Source of the DNA: Polyporus tsugae
Taxonomy: Eukaryota > Basidiomycota > Agaricomycetes > Polyporales > Polyporaceae
NCBI GenBank assembly: GCA_024305745.1
Contig: JAHRBS010000009.1
Span: forward strand, 2,442,788 to 2,506,787
Direction: 5' to 3'
Length of the DNA: 64,000 bases
Under the pieces are notes generated by a model. It was not told the DNA's origin. It worked only from the letters and a program-made list of their open reading frames with translations, and did not search any database. The first letter of the stretch is position 1. Each line of letters opens with the position of its first letter. Both the position numbers and the translations under genes were made by a program. Below, piece by piece: positions 31,893-42,218 of this stretch.

Positions 31893-32870
31893 CTAGTCCG
31901 ACTTCAATTGGAACGAAGAAGATTCCTCCCGCTGCTTGACCTTCTGCCCCTCTTCCTCGAGCTCGGGCTTCTGCTCCTCCTCGACCGTATCCAGCTCGGG
32001 CTTCTGCTCCTCCTCGACCGTATCCAGCTTGGGCTTCTGCATCTCCTCGACCGTATCCAGCTTGGGCTTCTGCTCCTCGACCGTATCCAGCTTGGGCTGC
32101 TGTTGGAATATAATTTGGTTTCGCCGTGGCAGCTGCAGCCCGGAACCAGAAAGCGAAGAGGAGCTTGTCCTCGCCTGCTCCCCGGGCGGACAGTAGACAC
32201 TGGAGGTCGAGGGAGGGTGTTGGTGTTCTGGGGAATGGGTTGGGGTGGGCGGAGTTGGCTTGAAAGCCAACTGGGACAAGATGTAGTTTCGCCGCGGGAG
32301 TTGCAGCCCGGAACCAGAAAGCGAAGAGGACAAGGAACTAGCCCTGGCCTGCTCCCCGGGCGGACAGTATACACTTGAGGTCGGGGGAGGCTGGTGTTCT
32401 GCGTGGCTTGGGAATCCCATCGAGGGCGCCTGCGAGGTAGAGTGGGTTGAAGAGATCGGAGTTGGTCTGGAAGGAAAGCAGTCCGAGCAAGGCCTGGCTT
32501 GCTTGGAGCTGTTGAGCTGCCCTGCGCGATTGATCGCCTCCGCGATCACCTCCATGCGATCGGTAGATCGAGGTATGGGTATGGAGGGAGGCGGAGGAGA
32601 GAACATACGCCGTCGCTTGGTGGGAAACGAAGGGGAGGTCGTCCTCGCCTCCTCCCTAGGCGGAGGGAACGCGTTGTAGTTCGCGCGGGGGTGCTGGCGT
32701 TCTGCTTTGGCGCAGCAGCAGCAGGTCCTCCCCTGCTGGGAAGGGGACGCATGTTGGGAAGGGGACGCATGTTGGGAAGGGGACGCATGTTGGGAAGGGG
32801 ACGCATCGAAGTTTGCGTGGGGGTGCGCGCATTCTGGGTAGGCGGATGCGTCAGGGGATGTGCGACAATA
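31893..32870 (-). CDS. Ser/Pro-rich hypothetical protein with internal repeats
   Basis: The frame is open for 326 codons (TTA stop complement at 32871-32873 to the stop at 31893); the first ATG is at 32606, giving 237 residues, and an upstream exon is possible. The upstream open part contains HASPSQ repeats. The ATG-start part has two copies of a 30-residue segment (SSVYCPPGEQAR, then SLSGSGLQLPRRN) and about four copies of an 11-residue repeat KPELDTVEEEQ, ending in a charged Glu/Lys tail. No domain or membrane segment. It may be a disordered regulatory or scaffold protein, or a non-coding open frame; the two independent repeat arrays in frame favour coding. Confidence 0.5.
   Translation of the reverse strand, partial: YCRTSPDASAYPECAHPHANFDASPSQHASPSQHASPSQHASPSQQGRTCCCCAKAERQHPRANYNAFPPPREEARTTSPSFPTKRRRMFSPPPPSIPIPRSTDRMEVIAEAINRAGQLNSSKQARPCSDCFPSRPTPISSTHSTSQAPSMGFPSHAEHQPPPTSSVYCPPGEQARASSLSSSLSGSGLQLPRRNYILSQLAFKPTPPTPTHSPEHQHPPSTSSVYCPPGEQARTSSSSLSGSGLQLPRRNQIIFQQQPKLDTVEEQKPKLDTVEEMQKPKLDTVEEEQKPELDTVEEEQKPELEEEGQKVKQREESSSFQLKSD
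31962..32099. repeat. 33-bp tandem repeat, about 4 copies
   Basis: Units of 30-33 bp starting CTCGGGCTTCTGCTC, coding KPELDTVEEEQ on the minus strand; length changes keep the frame. Confidence 0.9.
32737..32806. repeat. 18-bp tandem repeat, about 3.9 copies
   Basis: Unit TGGGAAGGGGACGCATGT, perfect in three copies plus a partial fourth. It codes HASPSQ in the minus-strand frame. Confidence 0.95.
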
Positions 32871-33267
32871 TTAATGGTACGACGATACAGGTGCAGGAAT
32901 GAGCGAAGAGGCATACTTGGTCCACCTACGCCCATACAAGCCGAACATTGCGCGGATTGCGCGGAATCCGGCATGTGAGGTACAGAACTGTCTGGGCCTA
33001 GCTGTAGGGCTAGATAGGCATCACGATCGCGCAGGCATGACGACACGTACTTACAGCCTCATGATACAGCTCGCCAGTCAGCAAACTGCGTTTCTTGGAG
33101 TTCCCGCGGCCGCGTTCAGGGCTCGCTGTCATTGTCGTAGAAATCTCTTGGTCAACAGATACCATTTCTAGGGAGGTCGCGCGAGTCGCGATCCGAATAT
33201 TGCAGCTCGGGAGGTTCAGATCGGGAAAGATGAGACCGATGATTGTGGTGTTCGGACGCTGAGTCAG

Positions 33268-33966
33268 ATGGAGGATGGAGGACGCGCGTGGCTTGTTTGC
33301 TTCTGCTTGTCCCGACTTCCTATTTCGGGAATCGCGCGCTTGCTGCCACTTTGTCGGCAGTACGTTCTCCCGCTACTTACCACCCATTTTCTACGCACGT
33401 CTCATCGATTCAGCTCGATGCGATGGTCAGCGGCAAGGGCAGAGGTGAGCCCAGACAACCCTGTTTTTATTCTCCGTCGCGCTGTCGCATACCGCATCTC
33501 ATCTTCACGCTATCGCTCGTCGGCACCGCTCGAGCACGGCACACAGCCATTTTCGCGGCGTAGGGTCGTGACCAATTGCAAGGTTCCATCGATGCGATAC
33601 GGACATGCCGCCACGCATGGGAGCAACCAACACGCATGGGAGCAACCAACACGCATGGGAGCAACCAACGTGCCGACATCTCCCATCCCTCTCGTGACAA
33701 CTCGCATGATTCCCACGGCACCGGACACCACCTCTGCCAGTCTCCAACGCTCTCTGCGACTGGTTCGGCTTAGAGCCAATGAACGCGCAGGCATATTCAT
33801 GGATGGCGACTTCCTCCCCGCTCTCGGTGCGCGAAAGGACGCGCTCAATATGGACATCGACACCATAGACGCAAAGCCGCCGAACGGCCGGGCAATGTTC
33901 TTCGCGACTGTTGGAAGCAGCCAGATGGCAGGAGGCCCATGGACCAGCGGCGTCGCGCTCGACTAG
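33268..33966 (+). CDS. Hypothetical ORF, 232 codons, low support
   Basis: An open frame starting at ATG 33268. The C-terminal half has ordinary composition (LRLVRLRANERAGIF), the N-terminal half is basic. No domain was recognised. It includes three 19-bp tandem repeats. It could be chance; listed for completeness. Confidence 0.25.
   Translation: MEDGGRAWLVCFCLSRLPISGIARLLPLCRQYVLPLLTTHFLRTSHRFSSMRWSAARAEVSPDNPVFILRRAVAYRISSSRYRSSAPLEHGTQPFSRRRVVTNCKVPSMRYGHAATHGSNQHAWEQPTRMGATNVPTSPIPLVTTRMIPTAPDTTSASLQRSLRLVRLRANERAGIFMDGDFLPALGARKDALNMDIDTIDAKPPNGRAMFFATVGSSQMAGGPWTSGVALD
33612..33668. repeat. 19-bp tandem repeat, 3 copies
   Basis: The unit CACGCATGGGAGCAACCAA occurs three times without change. 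Confidence 0.95.
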
Positions 33967-34940
33967 GGACAAATTCTCGTCCTGCGAAGGACGCGAGTGC
34001 GGAGTCAGGGCCTCAGGTGCAGTCGCAGCTACTGGAGCTTATGGGGATCGATGTTGTAGAGGGCCTGGTGAGTTCAGCTGCCCATTCACCGCTGTCTGAG
34101 TCTCTTTTCTCGCTGCTAAACGTCCTCCTTCTGTGGCGGCTCCTCAGTCGTCGCCGCCGGCTCGGTCGGTATCCATTGCAAGTTCGTTCACCGCCTCAAG
34201 GACAGCAAAGCGTGCACGAACGCGAAGGAGCTGCCGACGCTCAAGACTTGGGGATAGGGGCAGGAAGGTACTGTGCGGGCATCATTGAAGTACGAACCAT
34301 TCACATCTTGTACCCAACCTCCAATCTCCTCTCTTCATCCTTAACAAGTGTGGATCAGCCCTGCGTTCAGCCTCGCGTCCCTTCCTCGCTCGCCCGCTCG
34401 AGAACTGCGCCTTGCGCGCCACTATCTCCATCTTTTCCGACCCCGCCAATTTGAGGAATGAATGGGCGAACCGATCCTTCCCTTGCTCGTGTCGCTCTGA
34501 TTATCCACACGTTCGCCTGGCCAACGTCGGCGTGCCCCGCTTTTGGTCGATCTGAAGACCCACCTTCACATCCCTTACCGCGAGAACAAGAACCGCTCGT
34601 TACGCGTCCGCCAGCACCCGCTTGAAGTCCCTCGCTTACGTTCTCATCCTCTCCCTCATCGAAGGCCCCGTCGTCCCCCTCCCCGCCGCTACCCTCGCGG
34701 ACTCGACATACGCCGACCCGCCCCCCTCGAACGGTGCATTCACGGCCGCACTCGCGATGCCGTACGCTGTACTACGACGTGTGGTACCTCGCGCACACGC
34801 AGACCAAGGCTTGGATGTCCAAGAGGCCGGCACCGCCGTCGCCTGCAGGAGCTGGTTAAAGTTCAGCCCGAACCCCGCGGGAGTTGGTAGCGCCAGCAGC
34901 GGCCGTGTCGCGTGCGCGCGCCCCCCAAGCTCGGGCGAGC

Positions 34941-36570
34941 AGCCAGAAAGTAAAGACCACGGGGCTTGTCGTCCGCCAGGATATCGAAGTCGGCCCGTTC
35001 AAGGTCAAGCCCTATACGCTCGCATTGCTCGTGCACCCGCTGGGGAAGGCCCTCGACGCGTCACATCACAAGTCGTTTCGTGTTGCGCATCGACAAAAAA
35101 ACCTCGACCTGGGGCTGAGGACAGTGTCGGCACGTCGCATTAATGCCACGACTGAGATCCGGAGACCGCTCCCAGTGACGTACCGACCCTGGGGGTCACT
35201 GGCCCCCGCGACGAGGATGGAGGTGGTATTCGTTATCGGGCTCTCGGCCAGACTTGTGAGAGGAAGCCGGAGAGGACGTGTAGGGCAGGGGTTTGGTTCA
35301 CGACGCGGATCTTGAGGAGCGACGACACGTGTTCGGCGCGAACGTCCTCCTGACTTGGAAGACTAAGTCGCTGCTCTAGCTGATGTGGCTCGCGCTCAAG
35401 AACAAAGTTCTGGTTTGTTATTCCTTTCTACGCGTTCTCGGAAATAGTCCTGACGTATTCTTATTCAGGTCCTTCTGTCCATCGCTGCTGTAGCATTCGG
35501 TTCCCTCAACGCTAGGCAGAAGGGACGTCAGTTCCAAATGATCAATGAGAAGAAGGAAGGGCGCGGTGTCAAAGTCATTCAGGACGGTATTGAGATAGTC
35601 ATGGACATCGAGGTCGTGATCGGCGAGATCGCGCTGGTTGAGGCCTGGCGAGATTGTTCCCTGCGACGGAATCTTCCTCTCCCAACACAATGTCAAGTAC
35701 GACGAGTCCAGCGCCACATGCGTTCAGGTGCAGTATGCAGTATGCTTCCTCTGTCTTCCGTTGCCATCCTCGTGGACGTCCTGCACACTAGGTATCCTGC
35801 ACCTCCCTTCTGATTTCTCCAGATCCCTGAACCCGATAACCCGAACCCAAGTCCTGCCCTGTGTCAACCGCCCAGACGAAATCGCACCGATCCTGCACAT
35901 GCCCCATGCCGTGCAGATCCAGAGTCAGGAGACCCCTGTCCTCGTCTTTTGCAGATGTCGACGTCGCCATCAATATCAAGATGATGTTTATCAAGATGAT
36001 GTGCGACGTCGCGCTTCACGCGCCCGCTATTCTAGCTCCCGATTCCCGGCTGTTCGCCAGGCCAAGCGACAAGGTAGACCGCCGGAACAAGCGCGACGAT
36101 GCGTGCGGGCACGAGCTGTACACACAGGGACGCGGGTGTCCAGTAGGACATCGCGCAAGCCCTGCGCGAGGTCGAGGTGGTGTTTGCACATCTCGATTGC
36201 ACTGTGTGAATCCCCTACCATGCACCGGAGCAACCAACTCACCCACGTCTCCCATCCTCCCGTAGACAACCTCTTCGTAGCATCTGCCTCAGCCGGGCCG
36301 ATCCTCCTCGGCAACTGCGCGTATTGCAGGTTCCTTACGCAGCGCTTTCTCTGAAGACCTCCTGCTTATCGGTATCACCAGTATCGAGGATCCCCACTGT
36401 CCCGGTGTTCGAGAAGCCGTTGCAGACTGCACGGGGGCCGGCGCCCGTCTCGGATGCGCACTAGCGACAATGTCCTCATCGCCCGCTCCATCGCGTTGCA
36501 GTGTAGTATCTACCTCGGGCAGCATGAACATGGAGGGCCCCATCTTCCGGCAACTGGAGTCCCGCGTGCA
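34941..36570 (+). pseudogene. PMCA-type (P2B) calcium-transporting ATPase relic
   Basis: P2B ATPases pump Ca2+ out of the cytosol into vacuole or medium. Recognisable pieces in order: DIEVGPFKVKPYTLALLV (34981-35034); VFGANVLLTWKTKSLL, TAG stop, LMWLALKNKVL (about 35327-35410); a 57-nt GT-AG intron; VLLSIAAVAFGSLNARQKGR and INEKKEGRGVKVIQDG, then IGEIALVE (35469-35643), where about 45 residues around the second membrane helix are missing; then in another frame RPGEIVPCDGIFLSQHNVKYDESSAT (about 35640-35720; shown as two parts of one motif, the A-domain region); then DLLLIGITSIEDP, CPGVREAVADCTGAGARL and DNVLIARSIALQC (36330-36510). The phosphorylation motif DKTGT was not found. TAG at the KSLL site suggests CAG to TAG. 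The gene is clearly dead. Sequence before 34941 has protein-like fragments of uncertain origin. Confidence 0.82.
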
Positions 36571-37150
36571 CTCATCGGCAGGGGTCAAGACTGGAGCATG
36601 CAGTGCGCTCTTAGACGTCGGCGCAAGCTCCGGCGACAAGGCTACCGCTGGCCGCTGCAAGGTCCTTCAGGAGGAAGAGGAGCACCGCGTCAGCGACAGG
36701 GTGAGTTCCGGCGTATTTAAGGATTCGCCCCCACCTTTACTTACCTGGTCTAGGCTGCGTTCCCACACCTGCCAACAGCAGCAGGCTGCAGCTACTGCTG
36801 GTGCCGTACGCCAGCAGTGTCCCATGTGCCAACATGACGAGCATTGATAAACGAATCTCCCTTGCATGATGGGGGTGACGTTGTCGTAGCCCGTCCGGGT
36901 CCGAGCGAGGGGGCGGAGAGAGAGAAGATGCACCAGCGCTCGGTACTGGTTTGTCGCCATTGGTATGGATCCTTCGGATGTCGGATATGTTATTGGTCGG
37001 TCACGTCGCTGGTGTGGACGGGACGGGTGAACACTTCGCAGAAGTTAAGAGTACGTCGAGAGCATGACTTGGGGTGATGGATGGACGATCGCGCAGTGGC
37101 ACTCTTCGCACTAGGAACACGCTTCCGATGTTGTCCACCTCCATGTTGAC
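36571..37150. other. Intergenic, nothing recognised
   Basis: No domain, RNA gene or repeat was seen between the ATPase relic and the transposon end. Confidence 0.4.
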
Positions 37151-38790
37151 CCCCAGTGAGAACCCGCTCTATTTAGGTAGATCTACATATATCTAAAACA
37201 ATTTACATCCATCTAAAGCGATCGTACTCGTTCTATTCTACACGCCCGCATCGAACAGTAGCTCGATTGTGGGCCTCAAATTTTAGTCAACACCTGTTCT
37301 CTCTGCTGTTACAGTTAACTCGCTTGTCCGTCCTACCAACTAACTCAGCAAGCGGTCGACGCAGAAATCCCATTTCAGTAAGAATGGCCCAGCGCACTTT
37401 CGGGGGCTTGTGACATCCGTGACCGATCACGTGAAATGGGCGGCTGAAGAAACGTAAAGGTTAATATGGTGCGTCAAGTCAAGTTAAGTCAAGTTAAGTC
37501 TTGCAGCCAGTTGGTGGGTTCGAGTCCGCATCACCTAATTCGGACTTGTCTAGACGCCAAGCCGCCGTCGGCGGACAGAACTTTTGTATCTCCTCTCTCA
37601 TGGGGAACAAATTTAAAAATCGAGAACCATAACTTTGTGGATCCATGACCTGTATACAAAGTTATGGTCGCACATTTCTGTCTAAGACCCTACCTCCCGA
37701 GCCTATAGTTTCTTGGTGTTTTCTCTCAGCCAAAAGTGACTGAGCGTGACAGGTTCTGATCACGTGATGCCCTCGAAAGTGCGCTGGGCCATTCTTACCC
37801 TAGCGTCATCGCGTCATCGCACTCACTTCGGCGGGACACGCACTCAGCGCAGCAGCGCACCTTGCCTCTTACCAACACCACGCCCGGTCTCCGCCTGTCC
37901 TCCTCCCCGTCCTCAACGTATTGCGGTGCTCTATTGTTTTGTACTACTAGGTGTGTCTATTTCCTTACTCGAATCGAAGCTGGTCAGGTGCCAGAACAAC
38001 GCCGACCAAGGTGAGTACCGGCGCCGGTGCCGTGGAGGCCAGGCAGGGACCAGCGATGACGTTGATGACGGGGACAGATGTAGACACGGAGGCTGACCTC
38101 TTCGAAGTTGGATAGTGCCCAGCCGGTGGGATGTACGGAGGGCACAGATGACGACGAAGGCGGGAGCTGCTGCGCCGAGGCTCTGGTAGGGTCACCGGGC
38201 GGGGAGAGGAGGTCGGGTGTGGCCCCGACGGTCATCCAGTAAGTCGTGTTATGTCGAGCGTCCGTATTGTCTCGCAGACCGTATGCGTACTGTAGGTACG
38301 CCGGTTTGTTCAAGCGACTGGCTGCGTATGCGCTGTCCGTCAGTGCGGGATCACCCGGGCGAGGCATGGCGGGCGGCGGGCGGCGGCGGGAGAGCGTCAA
38401 AGGTCGCTGGGTACGACAAGAGGTATGACGCAATGTGAGTCGCTATAGTACGAATGTAATGTATTCAAATCCATGTGAAGCAATAAAATTACCGTTTTCG
38501 AACACATTGGCCGATTTGGTGCTCCCAACAGCTGCAGAAGAATTGGATAGCTGGAGATCAGTGTAGTTCGATTTTAATATAGTTAGATCACTTTGAACCC
38601 GCATGGAAACATTTTTACTCGATATATGGGACAATCCTTAGACTCGAACCAGTCGAACGGGACACATCAGAAGAACAATCCTAGATCTACATCTAACTAC
38701 CACGGTCTACGTCGATCTATCCGCCAAATCGTATGTAGATCGTTGTATATCGATGTAAAACACTGTAGATAGTGCGGGTTCTCACTGGGG
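37151..38790. mobile_element. Candidate TIR DNA transposon, 1.64 kb, non-autonomous
   Basis: The left end reads CCCCAGTGAGAACCCGCTCT and the right end, reverse complemented, CCCCAGTGAGAACCCGCACT. Subterminal TCTACAT/ATGTAGA repeats lie on both sides. No transposase was found and no exact target duplication. The CCCCAGTGARAA start matches the element at 20305. A 415-bp MITE is nested inside at 37381. Confidence 0.75.
37381..37795. mobile_element. 415-bp MITE with 28-bp TIRs, TA target duplication
   Basis: The ends are inverted copies AGAATGGCCCAGCGCACTTT followed by CG(G/A)GGGC, flanked by TA on both sides (37379-37380 and 37796-37797). Inside are GTCAAGTTAA-type direct repeats (37466-37500) and a perfect 13-bp hairpin ACCATAACTTTGT / ACAAAGTTATGGT (37626-37668). 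No coding capacity. TA duplication suggests Tc1/mariner mobilisation. Confidence 0.9.
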
Positions 38791-39785
38791 TGTCAGATCT
38801 GTCAGACCTCTGTAGCTCCAATCACGGGCTCAAGGACTTCACCCGCCCGGTCAAAATCGACAAGCGCCCCAGTTTCCGGGAGCGTGCGTGGTCGTGAGCG
38901 GTCGTGCCGGAGCAGCCCTGTCGTGTCGTATTGTGAAGCTTCGAAACCAGCCATCGTGAGCCATCGTCCACGCCAGTAAGCGCTCGTAGAATGAATGCCG
39001 TGTAAACCTATTCGACGTCGATGGACTGCGCAATCAATCCGTGTACCGTAAAAATAGACATAAAATGCTATTTAGCGTATGTGGTGATGCACGAGCCTGT
39101 GGTATCGTCCTAGAAAAGCTTGAGAGTATAGTAGATGAGGGGGAACGACGTGGCAGTGCAGAAGCAAAACCGGAGAAGTTCATGGCACTCGGACAGGGAA
39201 TGACCCCCATCGTGAATCGGGCTATGGGTCGTGCCCCATCGTCCCCAGTTGTGAGAAATGCCCAGCGGGTAAGCCCACGACCATGGATGATCGCGCACGC
39301 TCCGGGATGCTGTGGGCACTTGTCGATTTTGACTGGAGGTGATTGGCGGCCTCCGAAGGGGCGCAGAGGTTGATTTCCGTCTACTGCGACACTATGAGGC
39401 CGATTTCGTCGCTCGCTCAGGATGTGTCGATATAGGATTTGACCGTGACGTTCTCCGCTTCCGATCTATATCATCTCAGGCTGGAGCGTGTCATAAATGA
39501 TTGAATGTGTACAACCGCCTGCTGCTTGCAGCTTGAGCTTGAATTCCTGCATGCATGCTCCGTAATACACGTTTTTGAGGATGAAAGTGGGTTTTGCTGT
39601 TGGTGGTGGGCGCCGATTCCAGAAATGGCGATTAATATCAATGCAAATTGTCATTAATATTCTCCATTTCCAGCCGATGTTGAGGTAATTCGGATAATCA
39701 GCTTCAAATCAGCTCGCATAGCTCTCCGCGAACTGCATGCCTACGATGACTTGGTGCAGTTACCGCCCGGGACGTCACCACGCGG
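38791..39785. other. Intergenic, no supported gene
   Basis: Only short open frames without recognisable domains. Confidence 0.4.
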
Positions 39786-40575
39786 CTCAGATTTACTGCT
39801 AAGGAGGGGAAGTGAGTGTGGCAAAAGTGGAGGGAAAACTACTCACGTCTGTTAGGGCTGTAGTGTCCCATCAGGTTTGACAACCCTTCGTGATCGCATT
39901 CACACAAGATGGACATATGGATGTAGAAGGTCGGCCTCCCTCGATGATCAACGACCACGCTGGAGAGGCAAAACTCGCCGATTACAGTGATGGATAGCGA
40001 GTCGCCGCCAAGGCACAGCGTGTTCCTGAATGCGTCCAACTTGAAGTGCCGGTGACTCCATTGCGTAAGACGCGGTATTAGATGGATGGGCCAGGCTTTA
40101 TATACTACACTTGCCTTTACATCATAAGGGGCCCGAACATCGCCGCCTTGGTCTATTCCCTATAGACCACGCTATCTCCGACAGCTCAGACCAGTTGACC
40201 GGATAGCGGGCAACCGCGCTGTTAACCAGTCAGCAGAGCGTTCGTGGAGGACATTCACTGCAAAAATCACCATTGCGGGTTCGCCCTGCAGTGTGGCTCA
40301 GGACAACGCCTTCCTCAGATGGCCCTACAAGCATGTTCTGACTTATCTAGAGAGTATTCAGGCCGGTCAAATTGCTATGCGAAGAACCGTACTCACTTGG
40401 AGAATTGCGAGCTAGAGGAAAAGGATGAAAGATGCACACGTCATCAGGCCTGTAGGGCTTTTAGCGACTCACGAAGGTGCGCGCATCCGCTGACGGGATA
40501 CTGCATTGAGAAACTCCCGCTGCCAATATTAATGGGGCCCGGGAGAGACAATCGAAAGGCGCCGGTCCGAGAGAG
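39786..40575. repeat. Dispersed repeat, copy B
   Basis: The partner of 27797-28620. On the minus strand an exon-like frame reads QWSHRHFKLDAFRNTLCLGG and on to MGHYSPN (40060-39850), followed by a GT-AG intron (GTGAGTAG...CTTAGCAG, about 39846-39793). A second splice donor context (CTCCAA then GTGAGT) is shared with copy A near 40398. This suggests the repeat is a duplicated gene of unknown function. Confidence 0.55.
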
Positions 40576-40779
40576 AAACGAAAGAGGGTGGGGCCCGGTG
40601 GGGCCTGGCCGCGAAGCGGCCCGAAAGGTGCCCAGGGTCACGCACCGAAGGCGCGCCCCCGCCACCAATATGCCTCTCCCTCCCTTCCGACTCCTTCGCT
40701 TCCGCCTGCATAATCCGGACTAAACTTGACCAATCTGGTCCCCACCCTTGGAATGGCGGGGCTGCCCTCTGGGAGGTAG

Positions 40780-41276
40780 ATTTGATCTCCTGGAGGCGTC
40801 GGCGCCGTCAGGCTGATTTTGCACCTTCTGGGCATGCTGGCGCGAATTTCAAGGTCGTCGATTCCTTGCCATATTCGGATACATATGGCCATGGTTTTCG
40901 CAAAACTTCGCACTCAAATTGGCAGTTGTCCCAGTTCTCCTTCCAACAACCCGAGTACGCCATGGACCAAGGTCCGTAATCACCTCCCCGGGCCTGGCAA
41001 CTGTTGGCCAATGCAGCGAAAGGCTAAAACGGTGCTATTGAAATGGCCCTGGCCTGCCCCATTGTCAAATCCGCCGTCACCATTGACCGCTCTTCAACAG
41101 ATAAACCTGGGTTTGAAGAGGCTACTCGAGTTGCAGTCGGGGCTGGCTGCGAGCAATTTCTAGATGGTCTGACGCAGAGCGTAGGATATCATTGTCGAGC
41201 AAACACAAATTCCCACTTCGTCCACCTCACTTAGTTCATATTTCACTCGGCGGATACAGTTATTCCTTTCCAAACG
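40780..41276 (+). pseudogene. SUN-domain gene copy, 5' part, interrupted by element 4
   Basis: Reading fragments match the SUN-domain gene at 54-55 kb: ADFAPSGHAG (about 40816), YSDTYGHGF, GNCWPM (about 41000), ALACPIVKSAVTIDRSS (41045-41095), NSHFVHLT (41206-41233) and VIPFQT just before the LTR. Several frame changes and a TAG after FVHLT make it non-functional. The remaining 3' piece lies beyond element 4 at 48444. SUN proteins sit in the inner nuclear membrane and link chromatin to the cytoskeleton (family knowledge). Confidence 0.82.
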
Positions 41277-41471
41277 TGTTACGATACGACTTTCACAATT
41301 AGTAATACCACCTGTAACGACATGTACGACCTGCCCTGAAGCACCTGGTCCGTGCACAGGCTCCAAAGCAATATATAAACCCCTCGATAGCTGCGGTAAT
41401 TCCCCAGCTTCGAGTTGGTCTTTAGTTCCCCAGTCCTTCGCTTATTGCTAGCGTGAGGTCTGACCTTATCA
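41277..41471 (+). repeat. 5' LTR of element 4 (195 bp)
   Basis: TGTTACGATACG to CCTTATCA. TATATAAA at 41372-41379; predicted RNA start at AGCTTCGAGTT (41406-41416). Confidence 0.95.
41372..41416 (+). promoter_or_regulatory. LTR promoter of element 4: TATA box and predicted RNA start
   Basis: TATATAAA (41372-41379) is followed 27 nt later by AGCTTCGAGTT (41406-41416), the exact complement of the primer binding site, which in Tf1/sushi elements is the RNA 5' end. Confidence 0.65.
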
Positions 41472-41472
41472 T

Positions 41473-41483
41473 AACTCGAAGCT
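41473..41483 (+). other. Self-priming primer binding site of element 4
   Basis: AACTCGAAGCT begins one base after the LTR and is the perfect reverse complement of 41406-41416. Confidence 0.78.
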
Positions 41484-41516
41484 ACCCTTTCCTCGACCTA
41501 CGGCGCACCGTCTTCG

Positions 41517-42092
41517 TTGCCAACCGTGGCGTCCTCATCATCCTCCACTTCTCTCCCCGTCCCGAACCCTCCGCTCGTCGTGCGTCTCGCTGACGGCACC
41601 ACCCACCACCTCGTCCCTATACACACCCTCACCAACTCATTGCCGCCGTCTCCGTCGTCGACACCACCTATCCCAATTCTGCCCCCACACCTTCGTCACC
41701 GATCCCCAAGTCCCCTTATCAACTCAGAGTCCGATTCCGACTCCGCCACCGCCGTAGACCCAGACTCTGACTCCGACTCAGACGCCGGTGTCCCCGTCCA
41801 CATCGCCGTATCCCAACACGTCAATCCCGCGCACGCCACCTTCATCCAAACAAGGGTCAACACCCCGCTGTTCCAAGGAACAGAAGTCACGGCGTATGTC
41901 CCACGCTCCCTTTACTCCGTCCTTCCCGGACACGTCATCTTCCGCTTCCCCGCCACCCCAACAACTCCCGCCTACTCTCTTTACGGTATCATTGCATCCA
42001 CACAACCCACCTATTGGGTATTTCACATTTCCCTTATACCTTACGTTATCGATCAGACCGCTATTCTACACGTGTCCATTCCAACCGAGTAG
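41517..42092 (+). CDS. ORF1 of element 4, conserved accessory protein
   Basis: This is the 191-codon counterpart of ORF1 in element 3, again starting 45 nt after the LTR and uninterrupted although gag and pol of this copy have stops. About 16 residues differ in total, 13 of them in the N-terminal Ser/Pro/Asp-rich half. The C-terminal 89 residues differ at three positions only. Function unknown; see the element 3 entry. Confidence 0.7.
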   Translation: MPTVASSSSSTSLPVPNPPLVVRLADGTTHHLVPIHTLTNSLPPSPSSTPPIPILPPHLRHRSPSPLINSESDSDSATAVDPDSDSDSDAGVPVHIAVSQHVNPAHATFIQTRVNTPLFQGTEVTAYVPRSLYSVLPGHVIFRFPATPTTPAYSLYGIIASTQPTYWVFHISLIPYVIDQTAILHVSIPTE

Positions 42093-42218
42093 TCAGTGAC
42101 CACGTGTCACAACTCGGCGCAGGAGACCCCGGTTAGCCATACCGCGGTAAAACTGCTAGTGTAAACTATACCTTGTCACGTACCGTACGCTTACCCACAC
42201 CTTCTTTGTATCTAGTGA

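Noticed and set aside
31908..32378. 156-codon plus-strand leucine-rich ORF
   Set aside because: Antisense to the 33-bp repeat array; its Leu runs simply mirror the repeat, and the minus-strand frame is more protein-like.
37517..37527. GGTTCGAGTCC, a perfect-looking tRNA B-box
   Set aside because: The surrounding bases do not form a T stem, and no acceptor stem or anticodon arm can be built upstream; it lies inside the 415-bp MITE.
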